Positions 1 to 11,479 of a DNA stretch of 64,000 nucleotides are shown here, one piece after another. Source of the stretch: Rutpela maculata (taxonomy: Eukaryota; Arthropoda; Insecta; Coleoptera; Cerambycidae); NCBI GenBank assembly GCA_936432065.2, contig OW386291.2, positions 24,901,821-24,965,820 on the forward strand, given 5' to 3'. The position numbers and the translations under genes were made by a program. Position 1 is the stretch's first letter. Each line of letters begins with the position of its first letter. The notes under the pieces were generated by a model that was not told the origin of the DNA, ran no database searches, and saw only the letters and a program-made list of their open reading frames with translations.

Positions 1-395
1 CCTTTACTGTTTCTCTCCGCTCCAGCTGGTTCGTCCGGTCTGTTCCTAGGTACTTCAATTTGTTCGGTATTCTTAGGGAATATTCATCTATTTTCTGTAC
101 CTCTCCGCTGGTCCAACTCTTCTTCTTCTTCTGCATCGATTAGGAGATTATCGACGTATGTGTGTGAGAACACCATTTTTCTGAAAGAAACCTTCACTTG
201 GCATACCTCCGCTGAAGTGATGTGCGAACTCAGCCCTGGCGCAGTATATCAACAATACCTCATTGATTATTTCGAGTTTAATTTTAATTATTATCACTAC
301 CGTGATTTCTAGCATTTATTCCTTGGATGGTGGCTTATTGAAGGGTCTTCTTGTATTAATTTGATTCATTCATTTTTTGCTTTCTCTCCTTCCTC
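1..395 (-). mobile_element. Fragment of non-LTR retrotransposon (RTE-like family), reverse copy
   Basis: This block is a diverged reverse-complement copy of 22503-22830; the two share long stretches through the dAAGACCCTTCAATAAGCC-like region and the part coding a peptide with YVDNLLI. On the - strand that peptide resembles the segment just after the YADD box of a reverse transcriptase. No frame stays open for long and the block runs off the window edge. The RTE/BovB-like label rests on the better-preserved partner at 22.5-23.2 kb. It is dead. Confidence 0.5.
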
Positions 396-2164
396 CAGTT
401 TGAAAAAAAAAAATAGTTTCTGCCCGCGTCTCAAAAATTGATGAACGGGAAGATCCTCAAAAAAAATTGCACCAATCGTACCAACAGAAAACACCATTTC
501 TTCGTCTGATGACGAATTATTTGGCGCGGTTTGTTTTTAAATCACTCGTAGGAACCTGTGAAAGCCTTGCCAAGCCCAGTCGTCGCAAGAAAAACTAAAA
601 AAAACTAACTTTTTTTCGCAAAATATTTGTAGAAAGCTAGAGATTTGCAATGATTCGTTTTTGTGCAATTTTTGTGGGAATAGAATCGCATAATTATGCG
701 GCAACACTGTTACAAACTGTTATTTTTGGTGAAACCGATGGCAATCTGAAATAACTATAACTTTATACTTATGCATGCAGAAGGTATTTAACATTATGTA
801 TTTATTAAATATGTTAAATAATAAACACATTAAAAAAGCTGTAAAAGCCTAAATTGGCATTTCTTTCAGCTCGACTTCGACAACCAAATATGATGACATT
901 TTGTCGTCAATTGTAACAGAATAATTAATTACCAGTAGGTACTTAAATCTTAAATAAACTAAATATGCTCTATATGTAATAATACTATAAATCCTCTAAA
1001 TTGTTTTAAACAAGAAGAAAATAACTAATACATAGGTAAACAATATACATCTCAACGAATTTAAGGAAAAACCACTACACAACACATGTATAATGAAAAC
1101 TACATTTAAAATTCTCTACCTCAATAGTTGATGCCACCCAAAAATCCAAAAAAGTAAAGGAAAACTGTGAATTTCAAATTAAAAACATTGAAAGATTGAG
1201 GTTGTGTGCCCTTCGATTTTGTCGGCTGTTAAATGGTGCACAGGCCGTATTAAATTATCTAAAGATAAGACTCATAACATGAGAATAAATTATAGACATA
1301 TTAGGTAAAACGCTTACAAAATTTTTATTTCATTCTGAATATTGAGTAGTCTATTTATTAGTTTGTTTGGAAACATTCCATATGTATCTCTGAATATGTT
1401 TAGATATCGTTGTAATGAATCATAGCTCTTTGCCATTCTCACAGGAGCAGGAGGTGACTTTCGTTCGTAGTTTCTAGTTGGTATAATGTATGGAAAAATT
1501 GTAAAAATTTATACAAATAAACAATGTCTGTTATAGGTAAATTTTTTTGCAAAAGTAGCGTAAAACAATTTTTCTATGTGTTTGGTGGTGCTTCTCTATT
1601 TTGGAGGGGTCGTCATATTTTTATATCCGATCAATAGTTAGTGCGATATTTTGAAAAAACTAATTTTTATAAATTTTCCAAAAAGTTTGAAATAAAAAAA
1701 TAAAAAGTATGGGTCGTCATATTTTTATATCCTATCAATAGCATGATACTAAGAAATAGAGATACGCTCTCACGCATAACTCCCCTTACTGCAGTTCCCG
1801 TTGTTACGTCACGTAAAAGTCAACCAGTTCAGCGGTCAATTTTTAGATTAGATGTAAACTAAAATTACCTTAATCAAGTGTTTAGAAGCTTATCCTTCGA
1901 TAAAATAAAAAATTATGACTCTTTTAGTTGTTCTAGACAAAAGATAGAGCCAAAAATGTGAGAAAATTGTAAAATAATAGATACAATTATTTTTTCCTTT
2001 AACTCGCTCTAACTAAAAACCGGGACAACGAATTAATCTCAAATTTTTACTGTGTGATGAATCCATATTTGTTAACAAAATGTGTTAATATGAAGGTCAA
2101 GTTTTAATAAGTGTAGAAAATATGATTTTTCTAAGGCTGTGTCGATAAATTGTGAAAAGCGATA
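396..2164. other. AT-rich non-coding stretch with a short dispersed repeat
   Basis: No gene is supported. The part 1609-1740 holds two direct copies of a motif reading GTCGTCATATTTTTATATCC around a block (about 1630-1708) that recurs, about 90 percent alike, at 3784-3862. Simple A/T runs fill most of the rest. Confidence 0.5.
1630..1708 (+). repeat. Dispersed 80-bp repeat, copy 1
   Basis: The block begins ATCAATAGTTAGTGCGATAT and ends in AAAATAAAAAGTAT. The same block with few changes is at 3784-3862, in the same orientation. It codes for nothing and is probably a piece of a small non-autonomous element. Confidence 0.6.
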
Positions 2165-2711
2165 AGCTAAGAAAATTGACCCCAATATGACAATAAATTT
2201 AACTATATTTTTTTTTTATATTTCTCATCATTTTAGTAAAATACAGGACACTAACTTAACGCTACAATAAATTAAAAGTAAAAATGACTACGTTTTCTTC
2301 ACGAGAAAAATCGGAAAACTGAGGTCAAAATGGCTTTTTTTGGAAAATTGTACCGTTTTTTTATTATATCGAGTTTTTTTCAGACATGAGCGCATTTTTT
2401 TAGCAGTTTAATTTTTGTATTTTTATATTTCTTGACGTCTAGAGAACAACATGTAAAAATATCACCATGCTAAAAAAAATGCGCTCATGTCTAAAAAAAA
2501 CTCGATACAGTAAAAAAAAGGGTACAATTTTTCAAAAAAAGCCATTTTGTCCTCAGTTTGTCGATTTTTCTCGTGAAGAAAACGTAGTCATTTTTACTTT
2601 TAATTTATTGTTGCGTTAAGTTAGTGTCCTGTATTTTACTAAAAGAATGAGAAATATAAAAAATATATAGTTACATTTTTTGTCATATATTGGGGTCAAT
2701 TTTCTTAGCTT
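2165..2711. repeat. Palindromic MITE-like fold-back element
   Basis: The left arm (about 2165-2404) and right arm (about 2466-2711) are near-perfect reverse complements around a 60-bp centre. Both ends read AAGCTAAGAAAATTGACCCC inward from the outside. Arms of about 240 bp and no coding capacity fit a fold-back MITE. The superfamily is not clear because no unambiguous target-site duplication is visible. Confidence 0.8.
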
Positions 2712-3020
2712 CTCTTCCTTTACAGCTGGGAATACAACAAACGAGAAACTTTTTTGTCTTTCGAAATAGATACCAAGTATATCGAGGGCATATGAAGATG
2801 AAGGATGGAGCTAACTTTTTTATTTATAAACTAATTAAAGTAGTATATTATTTACTACTATTATTTATAGTGTTTAATTAAATGAATTAAAATTTGATAT
2901 TAAATAAAAACAAAATAAATAGCTTACACATTGAAAAATCAATGGTGCAAAAGATCATATGTGCTTGCACCAATTATTTTGGAGGACTTTTCACAAACAT
3001 TTAAACCCACAACGGCCTTA

Positions 3021-3536
3021 TAGATCGGCGGTACATGACCAGTCAGGTGCAACGTTTTTAAAATGCATGCCAATCATATATATGAATGTAATTACCATGA
3101 ATATGCAAATTTTAGGCAGTCGTCGCGTGCAGAAGGCTGTGCAAATCGATTTTTTTTTGTGTTTTTTTTATTTTAAAATGGATGCCAATAGTGCCAAACG
3201 AAAAGCCGTGAAAAAAAATCCAACATCAAAATCATCCAAAATCAAAAATACCAACAAATTTTACGATTTAATGCGCGCACCAAAATTTGTTTTGCGCACG
3301 GAAACTGCATGCCAATGAATTTCCGCTGGAGTTTCTTTCACGGCTTTTCGTTTGGCACTATTGGCATCCATTTTAAATTAAAAAAAAAACAAAAAAAATC
3401 GATTTGCACACCCCTCTGCACGCGACGACTGCATAAAATTTCAGTTTCTGGCATATTCATGGTAATTACATTTATATATATGATTGGCATGCATTTTAAA
3501 AATGTTGCACCTGACAGGTCATGTACCGCCAGTCTA
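3021..3536. repeat. Palindromic MITE-like element (GGCGGTACATGAC family)
   Basis: The arms at about 3021-3225 and 3330-3536 are reverse complements. The outer ends read TAGAYYGGCGGTACATGAC, starting with TA, as expected for a TA-target Tc1/mariner-type MITE. The short open frames here appear in both arms because of the palindrome and are not genes. Confidence 0.78.
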
Positions 3537-3783
3537 TTATGCGAAATGAAAAGTGCTGACAACAGCAGTCATAGAATTCTATGATATTGAAAATTAAAAT
3601 TGCCTGTAATCAGCTTTCTAGGTCTTATATTACGGTTTTCGATGTATTTTGAGGTGTGTTTTTAAGTAGATGGTCGCCGGCGCGGGCTCGATTTGAAGTT
3701 GACTAGAGGGTGACGCTATGCACACAGCAGGTCGAAAGCTGGTACTCATACTGAGCGTATTTTATATTTCATAGTATCGTGGA

Positions 3784-3862
3784 TCAATAATTAGTGCGAT
3801 ATTTTGAAAAAATTAATTTTTATAAATTTTCCAAAAAGTTTGAAATAAAAAAATAAAAAGTA
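3784..3862 (+). repeat. Dispersed 80-bp repeat, copy 2
   Basis: Second copy of the block at 1630-1708, same orientation, with a handful of substitutions. A more diverged partial copy follows from about 3901 (GATCAATAGTTAACGAAATA). Confidence 0.6.
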
Positions 3863-4818
3863 TAAAGAATTTAATGCTCTACAATTGTAAAATTTTATTT
3901 CGATCAATAGTTAACGAAATATTTTGAAAAAACTATTTTTATAAGTGTTGGTAGGCCGTGGCTCGTAAATTATTGGTTCTACAAAATGACGACTCTAGCA
4001 GAAATTGTAGAGAATTTAGTGCTCTACATGATTGTCATTTGACCTTTTAGTGTACGAAATAATTCGCAAAAACTACTTCTTGCAAACGTTACGAAGTTTA
4101 CGAATCAACTTTTGTTTACTTATTAATTGAACTAACAAAGGGCTGTAATCATTTCAATGCACTATCTGTAGCAAAGTCTGACGCATTCTTAAAGATTCAT
4201 TGTTGCATAATACCACGAGCTTTGCATGAAATAAAATAAAATGTTACTGTAGACTATCATATAACTGTTTTACTAGATGAATTCTTAGACAATTGACTAA
4301 TTATTTTCTCTTTAGAGACCTATTTTTTCAACTTATCTACGTGATGTAGCTCCTAAATATTACTTTTCAAATGTAACTTACGGGGTATGTCATATGGAAT
4401 TCCGAATAGTGCTGATGTTGAATTATTCATATTTCAAGTAAATTAAGTAATGATTAAACATGTGGCTTAGGAATTTATATAAGTACTCATAAGTGAAATA
4501 TTATTACTTTCTCTTTATGCGTTTCTCGCTATGTGACAATATACAAGTGACGTAACTTACTAACCATTAATAACAATTTTAAAAACTAACCACTAACCAA
4601 AACTAACTTTACTGAATATTTTAATTAACAAAATGAGCACTAAACCTCATTTATTAATTAAAAAACCTTCTTCCTCACTTGAAAAGAAGTCTCCTTCAAT
4701 CGACATCTTTATAAGAAGTGGCGAGTGTTTTGTGTTAAATACCACATATATTATGAATGTTAGGATTAGGGCCTAAGAACATCATCTTGTGAGTTTTAAA
4801 TGTGTTTTAAAGATGGTA
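3863..4818. other. Non-coding DNA upstream of the first visible desaturase exon
   Basis: No exon-like stretch, repeat end or RNA gene was recognised. It is most likely intron of the desaturase gene, since the 5116 exon starts inside a codon and so has an upstream exon. Confidence 0.4.
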
Positions 4819-5085
4819 ACACTTGATCAATTGATATTTGAATTGAATGCTACTTTCTTAGAACCTTAGATCGATGGTCTAGATAAAATATCAACTATTT
4901 TATTTGACATATTTTTCATGATCGTAAAGTAGGTACTTTTAAAAATTTTGTAACACTTCAGCAATTGATATTTGTATTGAATGCTACTTTCTTAGAACCT
5001 TAGATCAATGGTCTAGATGCAGCATCAACTATTTTATTTGACCTATATCTTTCATGATTGTAAAATATGTACTTTTAAACAAATT
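4819..5085 (+). repeat. Tandem duplication, two copies of about 133 bp
   Basis: The copies start at about 4819 and 4952. Both contain ATGCTACTTTCTTAGAACCT followed by AGATCRATGGTCTAGAT and end near a TACTTTTAAA motif. The second copy finishes 30 bases before the 3' splice site of the desaturase exon at 5116, so it fills the polypyrimidine/branch-point approach of that intron. Confidence 0.8.
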
Positions 5086-5115
5086 TTTCTATTAAATATT
5101 ATTTTTATTTTACAG

Positions 5116-5301
5116 ATTATACCCTCCACTATTTGCAATATTTAATGTATTTCTACCTGTTGCTATTCCCATGTACTACTGGGATGAAACTCTTTGGAAT
5201 TCCTTTTGGATTAATTTCAACATGAGGTTTACAATTACTCTAAATATTGCATTTTTCGTAAATAGTGTCGCACATATGTGGGGAAATAAACCATATGACA
5301 A
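5116..5301 (+). CDS. Acyl-CoA delta-9 desaturase, internal exon
   Basis: This exon codes a piece of a membrane fatty-acyl-CoA desaturase, an ER enzyme that places a cis double bond at C9 using cytochrome b5 and a di-iron centre. The frame opens one base inside a codon after a TTTTACAG acceptor, runs for 61 codons and ends two bases into a codon at a GTAAGT donor. It encodes LYPPLFAIFNVFLPVAIPMY, an amphipathic and membrane part, then a second hydrophobic span ending in the family signature NSVAHMWGNKPYD (canonical NS-AH-(W/Y)G-(R/K)PYD). The two leftover bases join in phase to the exon at 13694 to give PYDKNISPVEN, as in the family. The first two histidine boxes must lie in exons upstream of the window. 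The protein is close to insect delta-9/delta-11 desaturases; regioselectivity cannot be read from this part. Confidence 0.93.
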
Positions 5302-6124
5302 GTAAGTTTAAGAAAAAATGTTTATTGTATGCGGTGTTAACAAAATTGTTAAAAACGTTTAATACCCTGCGTCGGAATTGAAACATTTCCGAACACATCT
5401 CTATATGATTCGGAACTTTTATTCAGGCAGAAGTTCTGCTTTTAAATTTTTTTAACAATTTTCGATAACGCCGTGTACCTATTTATCTACTTCTTGACGT
5501 AGGTATCTACCGCGAAATTTACACTACTTTTACATTCGCTCTCCCTCGTACACGTATTAATCGGTAATTGTAAAACAAGTAGGTACTTCTTTTCACTCTC
5601 AAGTACGTGTGCATTTGAAAGAAACTTGCCACGGTGATCTTTACTGTTATCCTCAACTACAAACCGCAACCTTTACGTGGCTCTCGAATTACGTACAAAA
5701 CAGACGGAGAAGACATCACCGGTGTTGCTCATACATGTACTGATGTGAACAACAGGGCAACTATTTTTTTCTAATGCAAATCTGTCTCTATTTGCATACG
5801 TGCAATGAATTTTGACAAATAACTGACAATGTCACAAAATTTAAAATTAGATGAACACAACTAGATTTTAGCCCATTTTTTTTTTGTGCACGACAATACA
5901 TACAAGGTTGGGTAAATGTGTAGCTAAACTGTAAGTTCGATTAAAAAATATCCTTAACAAAAGATTTTGTAGTATTTTTATTCTATTCAGTGACGTACTT
6001 TGATTTCCAACAGCTACCCTATTTTTCGAGATATGACGTCATCGGAAGTTTTTTTAAATGGATGACCCTGTATATTTTTAATTTCCAGACACTTTTTCAT
6101 CAATTATAATGATAGGATTTGGCG

Positions 6125-6345
6125 AGGGGTCAACCTCGCCCAAAATTTTGTACACACCATTTCCTCGAATCTTTTAAACGCGAAAGATTTCCTGGGATTT
6201 CCTAAGATTTCCTCGATTTTTTTTTAAATTTATGAAGAGCGGGGGGGGGGAGGAATCTGAAAAGCAAAAGATTTCCTTAAGGTTTCCTCGGATTTCCTAA
6301 GACTTCCTCAGATTTCCTTCGCGGTTTGCCCTTCCTCGGGGTTTG
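6125..6345 (+). repeat. Degenerate GATTTCCT simple repeat
   Basis: A run of GATTTCCT/GACTTCCT variants surrounds a G-tract at 6241-6250. It sits in the left arm of the 5998-8184 element but has no counterpart in its right arm, so it arose or expanded after insertion. Confidence 0.6.
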
Positions 6346-6629
6346 GTGGGTGTGCGACTTGTGGTTTTTAAATATTAAATAAAATAATAAAGTAAAGAGT
6401 AATCATAGTAGAGTGCTCGGTGCCCAGATATACGCATAAAAATGAGTTCTGTGGGGGTTTCGTTGTTACAAACTGAATTTGATATAAAATTAATGATGAT
6501 ATACTGATGTTTCAAAATCTCAAAGCCGTCAAAAAATGTTCTACTCAAAAGATCATTATAATCAAAAACGAGTTATTTCTTAGTGAATTAGGTGTTTTGA
6601 TATTTCTACTTTTAAGGCATTGTTGTTTT

Positions 6630-6835
6630 TAAATTCGCTCGGCGAATAGGAGTTACAACTCCTCACCTGAATTACCGTTCTTAGCCGAACCGGACCTGCT
6701 CCGCTAAACCTTTCACCCACTACAGTGCTGCGCATCGTGGTTGCCAAGTTGGTTCCGGGTCAGGTTCCGACTAGGCGCACCTGTACCTTTATTTATAAAT
6801 AAAGTCTTGCTGATTGATTGACTGAAGTGTTTTGA
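6630..6835 (+). mobile_element. 3' tail of a retroposon with a TTGA-type repeat end
   Basis: A GC-richer segment contains AACCGGACC and GGTTCCGGGTCAGG, then AATAAAGTCTTGCTGATTGA. It matches in layout the retroposon at 12716-13296 (AACCGGACC, GGCTCCGGGTCGG, AATAAATGCTTG) and the reverse-type tail at 23430-23634. Probably the 3' end of a non-LTR element or SINE; no coding part survives. Confidence 0.5.
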
Positions 6836-8477
6836 TATTTCTACTTTTGAGTAATAGCAAATCCTTTTCACCATGAATAGAACTAGTCAAAATAAGTAGA
6901 TCTGCGAACAGGCCCACCTCGAGAAATCATGCCTGCTCCTCCTGCCCCCCCCCCCCCCTCAAAGGGGCTGCCTGTATCTGCCTATATGTATTTTTTTTTC
7001 TCAAAAATGGTAGGAGCTAGAGGAATGATCTTGGCGCCATTCGATAGAGTATAAAATTTTGCATAAGACCCTCCATTTGCTTTTTGCTGTTTTTTTAAGA
7101 CCCCACAGCAAAAAAAAAAGTGAGGAGCCTTCCAACAACGACACCTGTTTGGCTATACCTCTAAAACGGCCCAATAAATCAAAATTCTACAAGATATAGA
7201 AAATAAATACCATTATTTTTTCTATCGATTGGTATATTATTTGTACATGTTATTTGTTTATATAAAACCGTCAGTGGCGTACAAAGAGAAAGATGCACAT
7301 GTGCATAATGAATTTATTTAAAATAACTTATTATTGTTGTTAAAAACAATAATAATGTAGTAAATTTGAACAGGTACAATCAATATTTTCCCAGTTTGTA
7401 ACGAAACCCCCACGGAAGTCACAATTAGCGTATTAATGCACTCTATTATAAATATTATCATTATCAAATTTGTTTTTACAAAATATTGAGCACTAATATA
7501 ATCTGTGGTGTGTTTATGTTTTTAATATTAAGAAAATAGAAAATATTCATAATAAATGTTGAAACTGGAGACCTTCAGCAGCCTGACAATATCCTAATCG
7601 ATCAACGAAGGCTCTTAAGGAGTTTTGAATAGCATGCTGTGATATCTTTTGAACAGCCATCCTAATTCGGTCTTCCAACTCTTCTAAGGTTTGGTCTTAT
7701 AGACAACGAATTTTAAATGACCCCAAAGAAAATAGTCTAAAGGACTTAAATATGGCGATCACGGTGGCCATTCAATATGTCTCTACCCATCTCTGTGGAA
7801 TATTTTAACCTTTATTAACAACGTAATTCTTTCACGTTCAGTTAGTTCATCCATTAAAAACAATGATAATATTTCACACGGATACTATCTGACAGTACTG
7901 AATGCAACTGACAATAATACGAATGATTTGAGTTCTGTTAAAAAAAGTAAAAAGTAAAATATTTTTTTATCGGATAGCCTTGACAATTAAGGTGTAAACA
8001 GCCATGTTTTTATTTTATTATTTTACTTAATATTTTTTAAAGAACCACAAGTCTCACACCCGCCAAATTGTATATCATTGTAATTGATGAAGAAGTGCCT
8101 ATCTGAAAATATAAAAATATACATTTAAAAAAGCTGCCGATGACCTCATATCTCGAAAAATAGGGTAGCTGTTGGAAATCAAAGTACACTTCCGTGCAAT
8201 GAAATCCCGTGCACCTATTTTTTGCTATATTAAATCATTCTTTATTTATTTGTCAGTCAGCGTCAATGCCAAAATTTACTGAACACGAATAAATTTTATT
8301 TCTTTCTAAAATTGAAGAGGGATGATCTATCAGAGCAATTGCTAACCATTATCAATTGAATAAAAGTACTGTTATGAGTGTGAAGAAAAGTTGGGAGGAG
8401 AAAGGTAACGTAAAGAGAAGAGACGGTTCAGGCCGATCGAGAAGTTCAAATTTCGTCATAGAATTATCAAACTTCAG

Positions 8478-9425
8478 TCATCTTTGAGAATTATCAGATT
8501 TTTTACAATTCTTACTGAATTTGCACCATTCACCTACACAACGATAGGCATTGGCACCATAAAGTTGATGGTAGTAACAAATAGTATTGTCTGTACGATC
8601 AAATTTATTGGAAACATTATTACGGCTGGGTGAACGATTGCGATTAGTGGTACGAGTTTGTGAATTGCTTCTACTTTTGCAATTGTTGCAGCATGAAGTA
8701 GAAGGTTGAGGCTCGAAGGATTGATTGGAAAGTCTGGATTCTAAAGAGTTTAATCGAGAATTAAAAATTTCTTGTTTTTGTAATACTTGATTAATTGAAT
8801 CATGGAAAGTGATTGAAAAATTTTTGATAGTGGTAGTTAAATCTAATAACGGGGTTGACTCAGAGTCAAGAGGATTTTTGGAGTACGATGCAACCATTGA
8901 ATTTTGACAGGACTCCCAGATCTGATCTGCAATATCTAGAATCTCTTTTGTGTCTGTTTTCCCTGAAGCTGTAATGGCAATATATACTGTTTGAGGTAAA
9001 CGTCTTTTCCATAGCTTTATCAATAAATCTTGACTAACCATGCTGAATCCTCCAACCATATTCAGCATGGATCTATAGAAATCTGAAGGTTTCAGATCGC
9101 CCATTTGGGAACCTGATAACAGATCATTCAGACGTTTTTCCTCACTCGATGATAAACGTGAAATTAAAACTTTCTTTAAATTTATATAGAGATCCGTTTC
9201 CGGGGGATTAGATATTATATCGTATATATTGTCTATCACATCTAATGGCAAATTAGCTATAACCTGATCAAACTTTTTCTTGTCATTGACAATTTTTGCA
9301 ACAGAAAACTGTGATTCGATCTGGGTAAACCAAATTTCTGGTTTTGATTTTCAGAATGGGGGTAATTTGATAGACGTGACATAATGGGTTTGAGGAAAAT
9401 CCTCGTCTGAAGGTTGTGTTGGCAT
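8478..9425 (-). pseudogene. Gag of a CsRn1-clade Ty3/gypsy retroelement, one nonsense codon
   Basis: Gag packages element RNA. Reading from 9425, the frame begins MPTQPSDEDF, is broken by TGA at 9353-9351 where the family normally has Trp (PPF-stop-KSKPEIWF), then stays open for 257 codons from the Leu/Met near 9251 to the stop at 8478. It contains the typical LSSSEEKRLNDLLSGSQMGD and DLLIKLWKRRLPQ segments and ends with a CHCC zinc motif: C-Y-Y-H, then C and C in the last 25 residues, as in CsRn1-like elements rather than CCHC knuckles. No pol follows; the sequence jumps to Tc1 transposase DNA, so the element was 3' truncated or deleted. Confidence 0.82.
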
Positions 9426-9659
9426 AACTAATCGATTGTGATTGATTGATTGATTGATTACTCTCTTAGATAAAAAGGGAATGTACTTTAACTCACTCAC
9501 CGACAGATGACAGTACTTGTAATGTACAACTTCAACTGATTGAATTAGGAAATTACCATAAATTATAGGAACATCTATTCAACTTTGGAACCTCTATTCA
9601 AAATTCATCGGGAAAATTCTTCTCTTCATAAAATGGTCAATTTATATCGGTAGTTGATA

Positions 9660-9806
9660 TATTGAATCTCTTCTTGTATATATTTATCACGTTGGACATA
9701 AAATTTTCACTTCTGGCATATATTTATGACGTTGGACATAAAATTTTCACTTCTGGCATATATTTATGACGTTGGACATAAAATGATCACGTCGGGCATA
9801 AAATTA
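9660..9806 (-). repeat. Three 40-bp leader repeats of the CsRn1-like element
   Basis: Units of about 40 bases containing ATATTTATGACGTTGGACAT are repeated three times, then degenerate copies continue to the primer-binding site. They lie in the leader between PBS and gag. Confidence 0.7.
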
Positions 9807-9823
9807 TCACGTCGGGGTCACCA
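9806..9823 (-). other. Primer-binding site, tRNA-Trp type
   Basis: On the - strand the sequence reads TGGTGACCCCGACGTG, complementary to the 3' end of tRNA-Trp, as used by CsRn1-clade retroelements. It follows the LTR end by four bases (AATT). Confidence 0.75.
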
Positions 9824-9827
9824 AATT

Positions 9828-10277
9828 TATAGCGTTATCGCTATAAATAAAATTAAAATCGAAGTAAATATACTTATATTGTTTTTAATACATGTTCATA
9901 TTTTATGTGATATTAGTATTTTTTAGTATATTGATATTATATTATTATATCGAATGTTTTTTATTTTTCTTAGCGACTCCATGGAAACTTCTCCATTATG
10001 GATCGAGTTTTCCTTTTTGTTTCTTAGCGACTCCATGGAAACTTCTCGAGTTAATATACGTATATTTGTTTTTAATACATGTTCATATTTTATATGTGAT
10101 TTTGGTATTTTTTAGTATATTGATATTATATTATTATATCGAATGTTTTTTATTTTTCTTAGCGACTCCATGGAAACTTCTCCATTATGGATCGAGTTTT
10201 CCTTTTTGTTTCTTAGCGACTCCATGGAAACTTCTCGCTTTTGGAACTTCTCGATTTCCAGTGAGTGAGTCGCTACA
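9828..10277 (-). repeat. 5' LTR of the CsRn1-like element, with an internal 187-bp tandem duplication
   Basis: In element orientation it starts TGTAGCGACTCACTCACTGG and ends CGCTATA, a slightly mutated inverted end. It is placed by the tRNA-Trp primer-binding site just downstream. Two copies of a block containing TTAGCGACTCCATGGAAACT twice each start at about 9879 and 10066. No second LTR was found, so the 3' half of the element is gone. Confidence 0.6.
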
Positions 10278-11479
10278 GTCGCTATAGCGCTCCTTGGCTG
10301 TTTGAGGGAAAATCAATTTCAAACAGCAGGAGACGCTATGTTCGTTACAAATTTTGCAGCATCGAGGTCAACAGCTAGCCGAAGGATGAGAAAATCGGAA
10401 ACTGTACAAGTACCAAGAAGACCATATTAACAGAAGAACAGAAGCAAGCCCGCATTCTGTTTTGTTTATGTTTTGGAACAATGCTGCGCGTGTTTACCGA
10501 TGAAAAAGTTTTTCAGTCTTGTAATGACTGACATATTCGGATGTACCGTCCTACAAATACCAGGTTTCACGAACGTTGTATGTCTCCACGGAACAGGTCC
10601 GAGCGATTTTCTGTTAATGGTTGGGCATGGATAAGCGTGCATGGCCCTGGCTTAGCGTGGCGTATTATGGGTAATGGTAAATTTAATGGACTGGTTTATA
10701 GAGATATTTTGGAAAACGCTATGCTTCCTTCAGTGGGGCAATTATATAGAAACAAAACCTTAATTTATCAACAAGACAACTGCCCTATTCATATAGGCCA
10801 GGATAATTACTCAATGGTTTGTTAACAATAATACTGAATTATTACCATGGCCTTCGCACAGTCCCGACATAAACCCAGTTGAGAACGTCTGGGGTTTGCT
10901 AGTAAAAAAAATGTATACACGAAACTTCAGACCAAGAAACGAAGAAGAATTGTGGTCGGCCATTGTAAATTATTGGGAGGAGCTAAGAGAAAAAGAAAAC
11001 TATTGTCGTAGACTAATTGCTTCTATGCCAACAAGATTTAGTCACGTCTTGGAAGGAAACGGAGCCATGACAGAATATTAGTTTACATTATTTACACAAT
11101 AAATACAATTGCAGTTATGTGCAGTCGTATCTGAATTTTTCAACGTAAGTTTTTACATTTGTTATAAATCGAAATCATTCCCATCGAATGGTGTAAATAT
11201 TATTCAAATACCTTACTTATGACATTTCACAGTCAATGTCAGTTTCTTAAACTATATGATAATAATAAATCTAAATTCCAAAAAGACTACTTCACACCAC
11301 TCAATATTAGTAAAAACTGGATTACTTTATTTTTCAAGTGTACGGAATTTCATTGCACAGAAGTGTATATTACTGAATAGAGTAAAAATTCTATAAAAAC
11401 TTTTGTTAAGGATATTTTTTAACCGAACTTATAGTTTAGCCAGAAATCGGGGGTTTCCACACATTTGCCTAACCCTGTA

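Larger units (their letters stand above)
5998..8184 (-). mobile_element. Mariner-like (IS630 superfamily) element nested in the Tc1 element
   Basis: Ends are inverted repeats CTTTGATTTCCAACAGCTAC, flanked on both sides by TA, inside the left terminal repeat of the Tc1-like element. Further inverted matches extend inward (GTGTGAGACTTGTGGTT-like and a CCCCCAC/GTGGGGG pair near 6455 and 7410). The - strand between about 7860 and 7560 codes a transposase tail with SPYLSPLDYFLWGHL, where the D is the third catalytic acid, and a decayed C-terminal helix region. Stops and frame changes make it inactive. Long terminal repeats resemble the 49199-52008 element. Confidence 0.75.
8266..11081 (+). pseudogene. 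Tc1-like transposase (DD34E), split and frameshifted
   Basis: The N-terminal part at 8266-8460 encodes a helix-turn-helix of Tc1 type, with IRAIANHYQLNKSTVMSV and the GSGR linker, and carries one early stop. The C-terminal part lies at about 10290-11081, beyond the LTR-retroelement insertion. It shows VFTDEKVF (first catalytic D), IYQQDNCPIH (second D, codon at 10775) and SPDINPVENVWG (catalytic E, codon at 10881). The D-to-E distance is 34 codons plus one base, so DD34E with a single-base frameshift between them. The protein ends RFSHVLEGNGAMTEY. This is the cut-and-paste enzyme of the 5901-11479 element, now dead. Confidence 0.85.
5901..11479 (+). mobile_element. Tc1-like DNA transposon, disrupted by two later insertions
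   Basis: The left end reads TACAAGGTTGGGTAAATGTG; the reverse complement of the right end reads TACAGGGTTAGGCAAATGTG. Inverted similarity continues for about 100 bases through ATATCCTTAACAAAAG to the CTATTCAGT area, and resumes at 8187 with CACTTCYGTGCAATGAAAT after the inserted mariner-like element. TA-bounded ends and a DD34E transposase remnant inside (8266-11081) fit Tc1. The original element would be about 1.5 kb; the rest is the 5998-8184 insertion and the LTR-retroelement piece at about 8470-10277. Confidence 0.82.

Noticed and set aside
8440..8475. Possible 3' LTR of the CsRn1-like element (GATCGAGAAGTTC resembles its LTR start)
   Set aside because: The same bases encode the GSGRSRSS linker of the Tc1 transposase in frame; the likeness is a coincidence.
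9726..10287. Hydrophobic frames of 66 and 131 residues on the + strand, like small membrane proteins
   Set aside because: They read the LTR of the CsRn1-like element backwards and repeat because of its tandem duplication.
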